Shown: positions 1 through 8,970, numbered from the stretch's first letter. The stretch is 64,000 bases of DNA from Bacteroidota bacterium (GCA_016185125.1 JACPOC010000015.1:1-64000); one strand, 5' to 3'. Notes: generated from the sequence alone by a model not told the origin. Numbers and translations: made by a program.

Positions 1-1
1 A

Positions 2-1375
2 TTTCCTGCGGGCAATGCCACCGATGTATTGTACGGCAACGGCACCTGGGGCAGTTTGCCTGTAACAGCTACCAGTTGGAACATAGTGGGCCATAACTTA
101 GTAGCCGCTACTACCGGCAATATTGGACTTGGAACCAACTCACCTCAATACAAATTGCACGTGGTGGGCGACGCTTTTATTTCAAACAACTTATTTGTTG
201 GCGGAGGCATTATTGTTACCGACCAATTAAAAGCTGCCGAATACGTAACCACCGGGCGCTTAACCGCCGATACCATTAAAATGGGCCTTGGCCGTGTAAT
301 TGACGGCACTACCAAAGTAGCCGGCGATTTGTACATAGACCCCACCCGCACCTTAACAGCGGGCGGAGATATTATGGCCAACAGCAAACTAACGGTGGCG
401 GGTAATGCGAGTTTTAATGGAAATTTAAAGGTTGCGGGTTTAGGAAACGGCACAGGCGATCAGGAACTGTTTGTTGATGCTAACGGAATGTTGAAAGTGC
501 CGGGTACTGGACTTCCTAACGTTTGTCAGCCTAATAATCCTGCATGGAGAAGAGGGGGTAATGTTATTTCAGGATTTGGAAATGAGGTTAGCATAGGTAC
601 TTGTAATAACTTTCCATTTATTTTAAAAGCAAATAATGTTAATCGTATGTGGATAAGCGAAATTGATGGCACTATTGGTTTTGGAACATCAGCGCCAAGT
701 AACACCGGAGGGAAGGAATTTAAGTTTGACCAAGGGGCAATTCGGTTATCGGGCAATAACACATTTGGGGGGCCAATGTTTGTATTTGGAGGCGCAACAA
801 ACCCTTACGGAGATTGGGGCATAGAATATACCGATGGCACCGGCGCACCCAATCCAGGCTTAAATTTCTGGAAGCCTTTTGCTAGCACAAATGCAAATAA
901 TAATATTTTATTTTTACACGATAATAATAGAATTGGAATAGGAACAGATAATCCTTCATCACGTTTAACTATTGATGCGTGGAGCGATGATGGAATTTTA
1001 ATTCTATCTGATCCGGGCAAAAATGCCTTAGATGTTACGGATAAAAGTACCGGAAGTGTAAATTTTAGAGTAAAAGCAAATGGTATTGCTTACGCACGCG
1101 AAATATATGTTCAAATTGGTGGTTTTCCCGACTATGTTTTTGATGCGGGTTATAAGCTGCCTAGCCTAGTAGAAACAAAAAATTATATATTATCAAATCA
1201 TCATCTAAAAAACATGCCTACCGCAGATGATGTAAAGACCGGAGCTAATATTGGAGAGATTCAAAAGGCTACTGTTGAAAAACTAGAAGAAGCGTATTTA
1301 TATATTTTCCAGTTGGAAGAAAAATTAAACCTGATGGCTGAAAAAATAAATAAATTAGAACAAAAACAAAATTAA
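2..1375 (+). CDS. Tail-fibre-like surface protein with chaperone-like C-terminus (5' partial)
   Basis: The reading frame is open to the left window edge, so the N-terminus is missing; a TTG at 29 is in frame but is probably internal, because the upstream codons (PAGNATDVL) continue the same low-complexity style. The body is rich in Gly, Asn and Thr, with phrases such as IGLGTNSPQYKLHV and IGIGTDNPSSRLTI, typical of Bacteroidota proteins resembling phage tail fibres. The last ~75 residues (YKLPSLVETKNYI, then HHLKNMP, then a predicted coiled coil) match the intramolecular-chaperone-like tail that ends such proteins. A shorter relative of this tail is encoded at 2889-3264. Function is unknown; trimeric surface adhesin or fibre is an inference. 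Confidence 0.7.
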   Translation, partial: FPAGNATDVLYGNGTWGSLPVTATSWNIVGHNLVAATTGNIGLGTNSPQYKLHVVGDAFISNNLFVGGGIIVTDQLKAAEYVTTGRLTADTIKMGLGRVIDGTTKVAGDLYIDPTRTLTAGGDIMANSKLTVAGNASFNGNLKVAGLGNGTGDQELFVDANGMLKVPGTGLPNVCQPNNPAWRRGGNVISGFGNEVSIGTCNNFPFILKANNVNRMWISEIDGTIGFGTSAPSNTGGKEFKFDQGAIRLSGNNTFGGPMFVFGGATNPYGDWGIEYTDGTGAPNPGLNFWKPFASTNANNNILFLHDNNRIGIGTDNPSSRLTIDAWSDDGILILSDPGKNALDVTDKSTGSVNFRVKANGIAYAREIYVQIGGFPDYVFDAGYKLPSLVETKNYILSNHHLKNMPTADDVKTGANIGEIQKATVEKLEEAYLYIFQLEEKLNLMAEKINKLEQKQN

Positions 1376-1454
1376 CCACCTGTGATAGTGATATGCCGAT
1401 TTTTTTATCAGCAAAAGCAATCTCTAAATCGTTCTACATTTAAAACCAAACACA

Positions 1455-2882
1455 ATGAAAAAACTACTACTCCTCATTAGCCTATTTGCACTTACAGCAA
1501 ATGCCCAATACACCAAGTTGTTTGATTTCGATGTGCCAGCTTTTGGTTCGCAACCAAGCGGACCTTTAATAACGGACGGCACATGGTTGTATGGAACTAC
1601 TTATAGTGGTGGTTTAAATAACTATGGCATAGTTTATAAAATAAAACTCGATGGCACGAGCTTTACCAAACTTTATGATTTTACAGGTACAAACAGTGAT
1701 TTTAATCCCGCTACAGGTTTACTTTTAATAGGCGACACCTTATACGGGATGACCTTTGGTCAAGGTTGGCCTGCTGGTTGTTCAATATTTAAAATCAGAA
1801 CTGATGGAAGCGGTTATAATATTTTACATTCATTTGGCTCATTCATAGGTGATGGTAACCGTCCAGAAGGAGCGTTGTATTACGACGGAAGTTCTTATTT
1901 GTACGGTACAACAATCCAAGGAGGAACTCCTAATTATAACTCCAGTAAAGGAACAGTATTTAAGATTAAATTAAATGGCACCGACTACAGTATATTAAAT
2001 AATTTTGTTGGCTCAGCTTACGGAGGGTCCTCTGCAACTCTAATTAGCGACGGCACTTATTTATATGGTGGTAATATGTTGGCAGATAATGCAAACGGTC
2101 ATAGTGCATCTATTTCTAAAATAATGCTCGATGGCAGCAATCCTTCTACAATTGCTGCAAGTACTACCACAATTAATGGCGCGGGAAAAACATCTGACAT
2201 TGTGAGCGACGGAACATACTTTTATGGTATAATTTGTGGCGGAGGGATTAACGGCAATGGAACTGTTTTTAAGGTATTGCCCAATGGCAATAACCTTACT
2301 AAGTTATTCGATTTTGGATATGGAGAAGGAGATTGTCCAGTACCATTTCCAATAAACAAACTTACTATATCTAATAACGAAATATATGGTATTACTTATA
2401 ACAATTTATTTTACTATAATATAGGTTCAAATACATTAATTAATTTATATAATTTTGGAACACAATCATCCAATAACGGAGTTTTTCCAAGTGGAGGCGT
2501 TTTAAAAATTAATAATAATTTATACGGGGTTACTTCAATAGGAGGAGCAAATAATGGTAAAGGAGTACTTTATAAGTATGATATAAGTACTGTGGGCTTA
2601 AATGAATTAGTCACTAAAAATAAAGAAGTAAACCTGTTTCCAAATCCTGCTAACGAAATATTGCATGTTGAGTTACAAAATGATGGATTAAATCCTTCTC
2701 CACTCAGAATGACAGATTGTAAATTAGAAATTGTAAACACGTTAGGGCGGGTGATGCAGACAACCACTCTACAACAATCAACAACTATTATCAATATTAA
2801 CAAGTTGCCTAATGGCATTTACACTGTAATGTTGCAAAACAACGATTGGAAATTGGTAAAAAAATTAATAATTCAACACTAA
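1455..2882 (+). CDS. Secreted GloVer-repeat protein with T9SS sorting domain
   Basis: A 475-residue protein with an N-terminal signal peptide (MKKLLLLISLFALTANAQ). Several repeats of the form LYGTTYSGG followed by GIVYKI or GTVFKI match the TIGR03803-type 'GloVer' tandem repeat, expected to form a beta-propeller. The last ~80 residues contain NLFPNPANE, then LPNGIYTVML and a final KKLIIQ, the layout of a T9SS type A C-terminal sorting domain. It is therefore probably exported by T9SS and anchored at the surface or released. The catalytic or binding role is unknown. It stands between two tail-fibre-like genes on the same strand. Confidence 0.8.
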   Translation: MKKLLLLISLFALTANAQYTKLFDFDVPAFGSQPSGPLITDGTWLYGTTYSGGLNNYGIVYKIKLDGTSFTKLYDFTGTNSDFNPATGLLLIGDTLYGMTFGQGWPAGCSIFKIRTDGSGYNILHSFGSFIGDGNRPEGALYYDGSSYLYGTTIQGGTPNYNSSKGTVFKIKLNGTDYSILNNFVGSAYGGSSATLISDGTYLYGGNMLADNANGHSASISKIMLDGSNPSTIAASTTTINGAGKTSDIVSDGTYFYGIICGGGINGNGTVFKVLPNGNNLTKLFDFGYGEGDCPVPFPINKLTISNNEIYGITYNNLFYYNIGSNTLINLYNFGTQSSNNGVFPSGGVLKINNNLYGVTSIGGANNGKGVLYKYDISTVGLNELVTKNKEVNLFPNPANEILHVELQNDGLNPSPLRMTDCKLEIVNTLGRVMQTTTLQQSTTIININKLPNGIYTVMLQNNDWKLVKKLIIQH

Positions 2883-2888
2883 AGTTTT

Positions 2889-3264
2889 ATGCAAAAACAA
2901 TTTTTATTTATTATTTTTTTGGGTTGCACAATCTTTATTAAATACAAGTACACATTTTACTAATTCCCTTTTAACCGTAAACGGAAAAATAGTGTCCAAG
3001 GAGGTTATCGTAACGCAACAGCAATGGGCAGACTATGTATTTGAAAAAAATTATAGATTAAATAATTTGGATGAATTGGAAAGCTATATAAAAGAACATA
3101 AACATTTACCAAATATTCCAAGCGCAAAAGAGATCCAAGAACAGGGAGTAAGTATAGGTGAGATGAGCAAGCTGCAAATGGAAAAAATTGAAGAACTTAC
3201 ACTTTATGTTATACAACTTAAAAACGAATTAGAACTATTAAAAAAACAAGTAAATACAAAATAG
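2889..3264 (+). pseudogene. Short tail-fibre-like protein, frameshifted in a T7 run
   Basis: An ATG at 2889 opens a signal-peptide-like start (MQKQFLFIIF), but this frame stops at 2961-2963. The neighbouring frame continues without interruption through 2923-3264 and contains YVFEKNYRLNNLDELESYI, KHLPNIPS, IGEMSKLQ and a C-terminal coiled coil, the conserved tail of Bacteroidota tail-fibre-like proteins and a relative of the C-terminus at 2-1375. Removing one T from the seven-T run at 2914-2920 joins the two parts into one 125-residue secreted protein. A GTG at 2992 could start a 90-residue fragment but would lose the signal peptide. This may be a real frameshift, a slippage-controlled gene or a sequencing error. 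Confidence 0.6.
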
Positions 3265-3302
3265 TTTCTAAGTTTACTTTTAATATATTTTCAATTTATC
3301 TT

Positions 3303-3632
3303 ATGAAAAAAGCAAGCTTCTTTTATATTCTTTTAGTAACCATTGTTACATTAACAAATTGCCAAAAGTTAATACAAACATCTTGGGTTTATTATGATGA
3401 AACAGCCTGTGCAGATCCTTGGGGCGATTCGAATAATGATGAATCTTCAAAAAAAAATAATGTAAAAAACTATTTAAAAGATAAAGACATAAAAGTTTTT
3501 GAAGTACAAATACTAAATGATGGCACTCTAGAGCTTTGTTATTCATGCGGATGTAAAACAGGTCATCGAATAAAATGCAAAATAAAAAGTAAGGATAAAG
3601 CCAACGCTATAGCATTAAATTTTTATGAATAA
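3303..3632 (+). CDS. Small putative lipoprotein, unknown function
   Basis: A 109-residue protein with a signal peptide ending in a lipobox-like LTNC, so Cys20 would be the lipidated residue. The mature part is acidic then lysine-rich and carries a Cys-x-Cys-x-Cys-like cluster (CYSCGCKTG) near residue 80-90. I do not recognise a family. It lies 38 bp after the frameshifted tail gene and 19 bp before the lipase-like gene. An A9 run near 3449-3457 lies within the coding sequence. Confidence 0.6.
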   Translation: MKKASFFYILLVTIVTLTNCQKLIQTSWVYYDETACADPWGDSNNDESSKKNNVKNYLKDKDIKVFEVQILNDGTLELCYSCGCKTGHRIKCKIKSKDKANAIALNFYE

Positions 3633-3651
3633 CATGAATTAATTATAAACA

Positions 3652-6549
3652 ATGAAATATTTAATAATAGTAATACTTACAGTTACCTACGCTTTAAATT
3701 ATGCGCAACAAAGCATTGGAGGCAGCCCGCCAAGTTTTGAACTTCAAAACTTAAAGCAAAATATAGATACAAAAATAATGCGCCCGGTTAATATAGATTC
3801 TTTAAAAACTGCGGATGAAATGGAATTATTAGGTAGCGAAATAAAACCGTATCGATTTGGATATGCAATTGATGTAAACTTTGGCTTAAGAAATTCAGGC
3901 ACATGGGATACATTAAGTAACGGCGATACCTTATACAGTAAAAGTGAAATCAATGTAATAAGCAGTAGTATTTTATCACTTTTGAGTAGTTCTTATCAAG
4001 GGTATGATTACACGTTTAATGTATTTGGAAATGGTAATATTTATGCAAATTCCTTTGGCGATTTTCCTGTCGGTGAATTTAACGGAATAACATATAATAA
4101 TGCGCAAAATGAAACTTTTGCGCAAGTTGGAGTTTGGAAAGGGTGCGGTAACACTCGGGGAAATAGTTTAAGAAAACCGTACGTAATTTTTGGAGGATAT
4201 AATCCTAAGGACGGAAAGTCTCTCGAGGCAATGGGGAATGTTGCTCCATGGTTAGCTCAAATTCTTGGGGCAATAGGTTGGATGGATGGATGGCGCGGCC
4301 CCCTGTATGAGACATATAACGGATTTTTTACCGATTTTTCAAAAAATGCGGGCGGAGGGCAGGCTTTTGGAGACAATGGTGCCAGACTTATTGATAAAAT
4401 ACGCCAGGAAGGATACGATGTTTGTATTGTAAGGTTTAAAGAGGGTATTGGATACCTTCAAACAAACGCTTACCTGGCAAGCTTGGTTTTAAAAGAAATT
4501 AATTATAAAATTATAAATGAATTTGATGGTATTGTAGACCCGGGCGCAGCACTTGACCCGGAAGCCCCCGGTTATCCAAATTCTACGAAAGTTAAACGCG
4601 CCAAGCACGAATTGGTTGTAGGCGGTTATAGTGCGGGGGCTTTAAGTGGCCGATTGGCTCTTACCCTTATGGAATACGAGCATAAAATGCGTAACCAGTG
4701 CGTATTTGAATCTGCACGTAAAAGCACTCATCACCGTACAAAAATATGGGTTGGTGTAGATCATGAAACGCAGGGCAGCAACACCCCATTAGGTATACAA
4801 ATGTTTTGGGATTTTCAACAAAGTATCTGGTTTTTACCTGCCAATGCGTCAGATATACTTAACAGTTTAGCGAGCAACGGCGCATTAAACCTTGTTAACA
4901 AAAATGGGGTGGCTACCCAAAATACCCTATATCATCTTGCTAATACATTTTACCAGGGCGGAAACTGGGCTTCGAGGCCTCATCAGGATTTTGTGAAATA
5001 TTTTAACGATTTAACAAACGTGACTTTACCATCCACACCCGCAAATCTAACAGGCTATCCCGTTTTTCCCTATCGTATCTCAGTATCACAAGGTAATGCG
5101 AATGGAATAAGTCAAACTTTAAGTACCGAAACCGACATTTTATATAACCAGTCGCCCAGCAGTTGGTGTGTTAGCCCCGCAGGTACTCTTTTTGGAGTTG
5201 GTACCTGGTTGCTTAAAGCTACCCCCTTTCGCCAGGCTACGGCGCGCGTTTTAAGCAGTTGGAATAATGATGCTTTCGATTGTAAATTAGGCACGAGTTT
5301 TAAAACAGCAATATACAGCTGGCATGTAAACTTTGGACACTGGAAATATTATGGCAGTAACCATGTTGATGACTGGTGGCTGGGCGGTGCTGCCAAAAAT
5401 TACGATGAGGCTGCTGGCAGTTCTTTACCCTCAAATTTAATATTTGCAAAAGCCCTGTTTCTTAGCTCTGATTATCCTTCGGCAGCATTTACCTCCTGTA
5501 ATTTAAAGAAGTATTCTAATAAACATACAGGCTTTGCGCCCACTGTAAGTGGTTTAGATTTACACGTACCAGGCAATAATAGCTTACCACGTTTTCCTAA
5601 CCTTAGCATAGTGCCGGGTAATGTTAGCGGTGGGCTTAATTTAATGCAGCGTAATAAATATAATGGAGTATTTGATCCATCACCTAACCATGATTATGGC
5701 TACCCACACCTCACTTTCCCCTCCAACAATTATGATTATACGCCCTACGATGCCATTTGGGCCAACACCACTAACAATAATAATTATGACCCTAATACCA
5801 TGCACGTGGAAGACCCTAATCCTTTAATTGGTGAGTTTTTAGCCGAGGAAATTGCCCCACACACGCTGTACCTGAGTAACCGCTTAATACAGGATCAGCT
5901 TATTTACTGTAGTGAGGTTGGGACAATACGCCAAAAATATTATGCCGATTTTGAAGCCCGAAATTCTATTTTGGCCGGAGACCAAAGTATTTATCAGCAT
6001 GAACCGCAACCGAACACCTATAAAAACCAAAGAACCTCACCTGGTGATTTGGTGGTGGGTGAGGGAGCCGTTGTAACTTTTCATGCAAACAATTACGATG
6101 GTTATGGTAAGGTTACTTTGGGTGCTGGTTTTAGCAGCAAGCACGGAAGCATTTTCAGGGCCTATGTGTATACCGACCCCAACCTCTGCGCGCCTTTTAG
6201 CTATGGGCAAAAAACAGCTTCCCCCATTGCGGCTCCTCCTCAAATGGTAAAAGAGGCGCGCCCTATAGTTTCTAAACGTGCTACGGCACTTAAAACCAAT
6301 GCAGTTTTTAACGAAAAAATCAACGTGGGGCTATACCCAAATCCCACAAACGGCGAGTTGATATACCTACTGAACGAGGAGATAAGCTACGATTACGAAA
6401 TTGCAAACAGCATGGGCCAGATTTTACAAAGCGGTAAAATTAGCAACTCCGTAAATAAGATAAATATTGAATACCTGCCTAAAGGAGTGTACTTAGTAAC
6501 AATAAAAAACAACAGCTATATACAAGTTGACAGAATTATCTTACAATAA
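3652..6549 (+). CDS. T9SS-secreted alpha/beta-hydrolase-like protein
   Basis: A 965-residue protein with an N-terminal signal peptide (to about YALNYAQ). The N-terminal segment (FGYAIDVNFGLRNSGTW, near residue 70-85) resembles the pro-regions of secreted Bacteroidota hydrolases. Around residue 325 a nucleophile-elbow motif GGYSAGAL (G-x-S-x-G) is followed by WVGVDHETQGSNTPLG, the acid-loop-like segment of lipase/esterase-type alpha/beta hydrolases. Near residue 790-840 is a beta-rich segment (VVGEGAVVTFHANNYDG, then GAGFSSKHGSIFRAYV) of the kind that precedes sorting domains. The end (LYPNPTNGEL, then LPKGVYLVTIKN) is a T9SS type A sorting domain. The substrate is unknown. The stop is 3 bp before the next lipoprotein gene, suggesting co-transcription. 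Confidence 0.7.
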   Translation: MKYLIIVILTVTYALNYAQQSIGGSPPSFELQNLKQNIDTKIMRPVNIDSLKTADEMELLGSEIKPYRFGYAIDVNFGLRNSGTWDTLSNGDTLYSKSEINVISSSILSLLSSSYQGYDYTFNVFGNGNIYANSFGDFPVGEFNGITYNNAQNETFAQVGVWKGCGNTRGNSLRKPYVIFGGYNPKDGKSLEAMGNVAPWLAQILGAIGWMDGWRGPLYETYNGFFTDFSKNAGGGQAFGDNGARLIDKIRQEGYDVCIVRFKEGIGYLQTNAYLASLVLKEINYKIINEFDGIVDPGAALDPEAPGYPNSTKVKRAKHELVVGGYSAGALSGRLALTLMEYEHKMRNQCVFESARKSTHHRTKIWVGVDHETQGSNTPLGIQMFWDFQQSIWFLPANASDILNSLASNGALNLVNKNGVATQNTLYHLANTFYQGGNWASRPHQDFVKYFNDLTNVTLPSTPANLTGYPVFPYRISVSQGNANGISQTLSTETDILYNQSPSSWCVSPAGTLFGVGTWLLKATPFRQATARVLSSWNNDAFDCKLGTSFKTAIYSWHVNFGHWKYYGSNHVDDWWLGGAAKNYDEAAGSSLPSNLIFAKALFLSSDYPSAAFTSCNLKKYSNKHTGFAPTVSGLDLHVPGNNSLPRFPNLSIVPGNVSGGLNLMQRNKYNGVFDPSPNHDYGYPHLTFPSNNYDYTPYDAIWANTTNNNNYDPNTMHVEDPNPLIGEFLAEEIAPHTLYLSNRLIQDQLIYCSEVGTIRQKYYADFEARNSILAGDQSIYQHEPQPNTYKNQRTSPGDLVVGEGAVVTFHANNYDGYGKVTLGAGFSSKHGSIFRAYVYTDPNLCAPFSYGQKTASPIAAPPQMVKEARPIVSKRATALKTNAVFNEKINVGLYPNPTNGELIYLLNEEISYDYEIANSMGQILQSGKISNSVNKINIEYLPKGVYLVTIKNNSYIQVDRIILQ

Positions 6550-6552
6550 AAA

Positions 6553-7266
6553 ATGAAATACAGTACACATATTTTTTTATGCCTGTTAGCTATAACTCTT
6601 TGCCATTGCAAGCGTAAAACTAATATAAGCCTTACAGCGTATAACTATGCCCTGGCCGAACCCATTGCCGGTGCTAATGTAGTAATAGTTGAACGCAAAA
6701 GCGGCGGCGGTGTTTTTAGCCCCATGTACAGTTGCAAAGAAATTGCCCAAGCCACTACCGATGCCAATGGCGAGTGCGTGTTTGATAAAACGCGTTTAAA
6801 AACACGCGAGAGCTACGATTACTTTGCCGTTGTTAATGATGCCTATGGCAAGGCTCAGAGCTACCCTTGTGGCGGTAAAACCAGTGGCTTTTTTAACGTT
6901 GGCAAAACCAACAGCCAGGTTTTAAATTACAGCGATTTTGAATGTTATTTTAAAGTTCAAACCAACAATATATTAAATCCTTCAATACCCGGTGACAGTA
7001 TATGGATGCACATTTCTTCGCCGAAATATACAGTACCAGGGGAGCCCTATCCCTTTGGCGGGGGCGGAGTATTTGTGGGGTGGGCTTATTACGGCGATAT
7101 AAATTTCCCATATCCCAGCACCGCTATTTCAAATTCTGCTGAAAAATCTAACGCCGGCAAGCACGTATTATATGTTTACAAAAAAAAGATGGGTGTTGTA
7201 ACCCAAACCTGGGATACCATAAAAATATACCCTTACACCACTAAAATAATTGAAATAAACTGGTAG
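6553..7266 (+). CDS. Putative lipoprotein, copy 1 of a tandem pair
   Basis: A 237-residue protein with a lipoprotein signal (LCHC, Cys19). The N-terminal ~85 residues resemble a carboxypeptidase-regulatory or Ig-like fold (AGANVVIVERK, then TTDANGECVFDKT, a typical 'soften-and-decorate' pattern). The first 136 residues and the last 40 are nearly identical to those of the next gene, while residues 137-197 differ. It starts with ATG 3 bp after the lipase-like gene, so the two are probably co-transcribed. No enzymatic motif is visible; a surface-exposed variable domain is an inference. Confidence 0.7.
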   Translation: MKYSTHIFLCLLAITLCHCKRKTNISLTAYNYALAEPIAGANVVIVERKSGGGVFSPMYSCKEIAQATTDANGECVFDKTRLKTRESYDYFAVVNDAYGKAQSYPCGGKTSGFFNVGKTNSQVLNYSDFECYFKVQTNNILNPSIPGDSIWMHISSPKYTVPGEPYPFGGGGVFVGWAYYGDINFPYPSTAISNSAEKSNAGKHVLYVYKKKMGVVTQTWDTIKIYPYTTKIIEINW

Positions 7267-7286
7267 TATTTACAAACCATAAAAAA

Positions 7287-7997
7287 TTGAAATACAGTAC
7301 ACATATTTTTTTATGCCTGTTAGCTATAACTCTTTGCCATTGCAAGCGCAAAACTAATATAAGCCTTACAGCCTATAACTATGCCTTGGCCGAACCCATA
7401 GCCGGTGCCAATGTGGTAATTGTTGAGCGCAAAAGCGGCGGCGGTGTTTTTAGCCCCATGTACAGTTGCAAAGAAATTTCCCAGGCCACTACCGATGCTA
7501 ATGGCGAGTGCGTATTTGATAAAACGCGTTTAAAAACACGCGAGAGCTACGATTACTTTGCCGTTGTTAATTATGCCTATGGCAAAGCTCAGAGCTACCC
7601 TTGTGGCGGTAAAACCAGTGGCTTTTTTAACGTTGGCAAAACCAACAGCCAGGTTTTAAATTACAGCGATTTTGAATGTTATTTTAAAGTTCAATATAAT
7701 AATAAACTAAATCCTGCTCAAACAGGGGATAGCTTATATTTATATATATCTTCTCCAAAATATACAGTACCAGATCAACCGTATCCGTTTGGAGGGGGGG
7801 GGGTGTTTATTAATTGGAATTTTTATGGTGACCCAGGCTATCCATATAATAGTTTAATACAAACAAATATTGTTAAATCTAACGCCGGCAAGCACGTATT
7901 ATATGTTTACAAAAAAAAGATGGGTGTTGTAACCCAAACCTGGGATACCATAAAAATATACCCTTACACCACTAAAATAATTGAAATAAACTGGTAG
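7287..7997 (+). CDS. Putative lipoprotein, copy 2 of a tandem pair (TTG start, G10 tract)
   Basis: A 236-residue paralogue of the preceding gene with the same lipobox (LCHC). The position that is ATG in copy 1 is TTG here, because one extra T precedes the TG, so initiation may be weaker. Two substitutions are visible in the first 136 residues (A to S and D to Y), a divergent centre follows (nucleotides 7695-7874), then 40 identical C-terminal residues. Within the centre the residues GGGGV are encoded by a run of ten G (7794-7803), whereas copy 1 encodes the same residues with mixed codons. Function unknown. Confidence 0.65.
   Translation: MKYSTHIFLCLLAITLCHCKRKTNISLTAYNYALAEPIAGANVVIVERKSGGGVFSPMYSCKEISQATTDANGECVFDKTRLKTRESYDYFAVVNYAYGKAQSYPCGGKTSGFFNVGKTNSQVLNYSDFECYFKVQYNNKLNPAQTGDSLYLYISSPKYTVPDQPYPFGGGGVFINWNFYGDPGYPYNSLIQTNIVKSNAGKHVLYVYKKKMGVVTQTWDTIKIYPYTTKIIEINW
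7794..7803 (+). repeat. G10 homopolymer inside lipoprotein copy 2
   Basis: Ten consecutive G residues encode part of GGGGV. The paralogue at 6553-7266 encodes the same residues with interrupted codons, so the tract is not forced by the protein sequence. Runs of this length are prone to slippage, which here would frameshift the second half of the lipoprotein. Confidence 0.85.
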
Positions 7998-8030
7998 TAT
8001 TATTAATAAAAACAATATAAAAGAACGCGT

Positions 8031-8780
8031 ATGAAAAAAGTAATTTTTACATTGGTTATTGTAACCACAATGCTAATCAGCTGTAAGAAAAAGGCTGAAA
8101 CACCGCCTCCAAACACGGGAGGCTCTACTACCGGAGGTACACCACCCGCCGCCGCCGTCGGCTACAATGGCCAGCTAAATGTATTGCAAAATGTTATTTT
8201 AGGTTTTAATTCACCGCCTCAAAATGTTATTGGTGCGCTTTTTTACGGCAGTACAGTAACTAACTCCGCTGTTTTATCTGTTAATGCGGGTACGGTACAG
8301 GTTAATGGCATCACATTAAAACAGGATAATACCAATGCCGCCGGCCCCGTGTATGCCGATAGCACTTATAACATAAGCGGGCCACCATTTAACTTAACGG
8401 CAAGCGGTAGCGGCACCGTTAACGCCATTAGTCTCTCCTACACTCTGGGCTATCCCACTATTGCCGATACGGCCTCCATCCCTTCAGTAATAACCCGCAG
8501 TTTAGGCATGAGTATAACGTTTACTAATGTTACGGTAAGCGATTCTTTAGCCTTTATGATCAGCTCCGGCTCAGCCTCGGTGAGCAAAAATTATGCAGTA
8601 GTAAATAATAGTGTCACGGTTAATTTTACATCTGCCCAACTAAGCAGCTTGGCGGCAACCAACAATGGTGGATCGTTTACAATTAATCTTTTACGAAATC
8701 ACTTTCAGGCAGTTAATTCCAAAAATTATCTTATTCAGTTGGAAAAACGATACTTTAAAGTATTAATTACAGTAAATTAA
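8031..8780 (+). CDS. Putative lipoprotein with beta-rich body, unknown function
   Basis: A 249-residue protein with signal peptide and lipobox LISC (Cys18), followed by a lysine patch and a Gly/Thr/Pro linker (residues ~22-45). The remainder is rich in Ser, Thr, Asn and Val with alternating hydrophobic residues, suggesting an all-beta secreted domain. No family is recognised. It follows the tandem lipoprotein pair by 33 bp on the same strand and is followed, 12 bp after its stop, by a C13 run. Confidence 0.65.
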   Translation: MKKVIFTLVIVTTMLISCKKKAETPPPNTGGSTTGGTPPAAAVGYNGQLNVLQNVILGFNSPPQNVIGALFYGSTVTNSAVLSVNAGTVQVNGITLKQDNTNAAGPVYADSTYNISGPPFNLTASGSGTVNAISLSYTLGYPTIADTASIPSVITRSLGMSITFTNVTVSDSLAFMISSGSASVSKNYAVVNNSVTVNFTSAQLSSLAATNNGGSFTINLLRNHFQAVNSKNYLIQLEKRYFKVLITVN

Positions 8781-8792
8781 TTATTATTAATT

Positions 8793-8805
8793 CCCCCCCC
8801 CCCCC
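8793..8805. repeat. C13 homopolymer downstream of lipoprotein gene
   Basis: Thirteen consecutive C residues in an otherwise very AT-rich spacer, 12 bp after the stop codon at 8780. No gene continues across it, so length changes would not alter a protein. Confidence 0.85.
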
Positions 8806-8892
8806 GCACAATAAACCCCAACTATCAACCGTTATAATATAAGAAACAAAATTTTTAATATTATTTTTTAGTTTTTAATAAAAATCTCAATT

Positions 8893-8970
8893 AAAAACTT
8901 ATCACTAAAAACTCATCACTAAACACTAAAAACTAAACACTAAAAACTCAACACTAAAAACCAATCACTA
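8893..8970. repeat. Short degenerate tandem repeats (CACTAAAAACT-like)
   Basis: About six imperfect copies of a motif CACTAAAAACT with variants such as CACTAAACACT and CACTAAAAACC follow one another with small spacers. No open reading frame is associated. A similar degenerate run exists at 43388-43440. Confidence 0.6.

Noticed and set aside
1-3300. Prophage hypothesis for the tail-fibre-like genes
   Set aside because: No capsid, portal, terminase, integrase or lysis gene is visible; neighbours are secreted host-type proteins.
8893-8970. CACTAAAAACT repeats considered as a CRISPR array
   Set aside because: Units are too short and degenerate, without constant spacers, and no cas gene is nearby.
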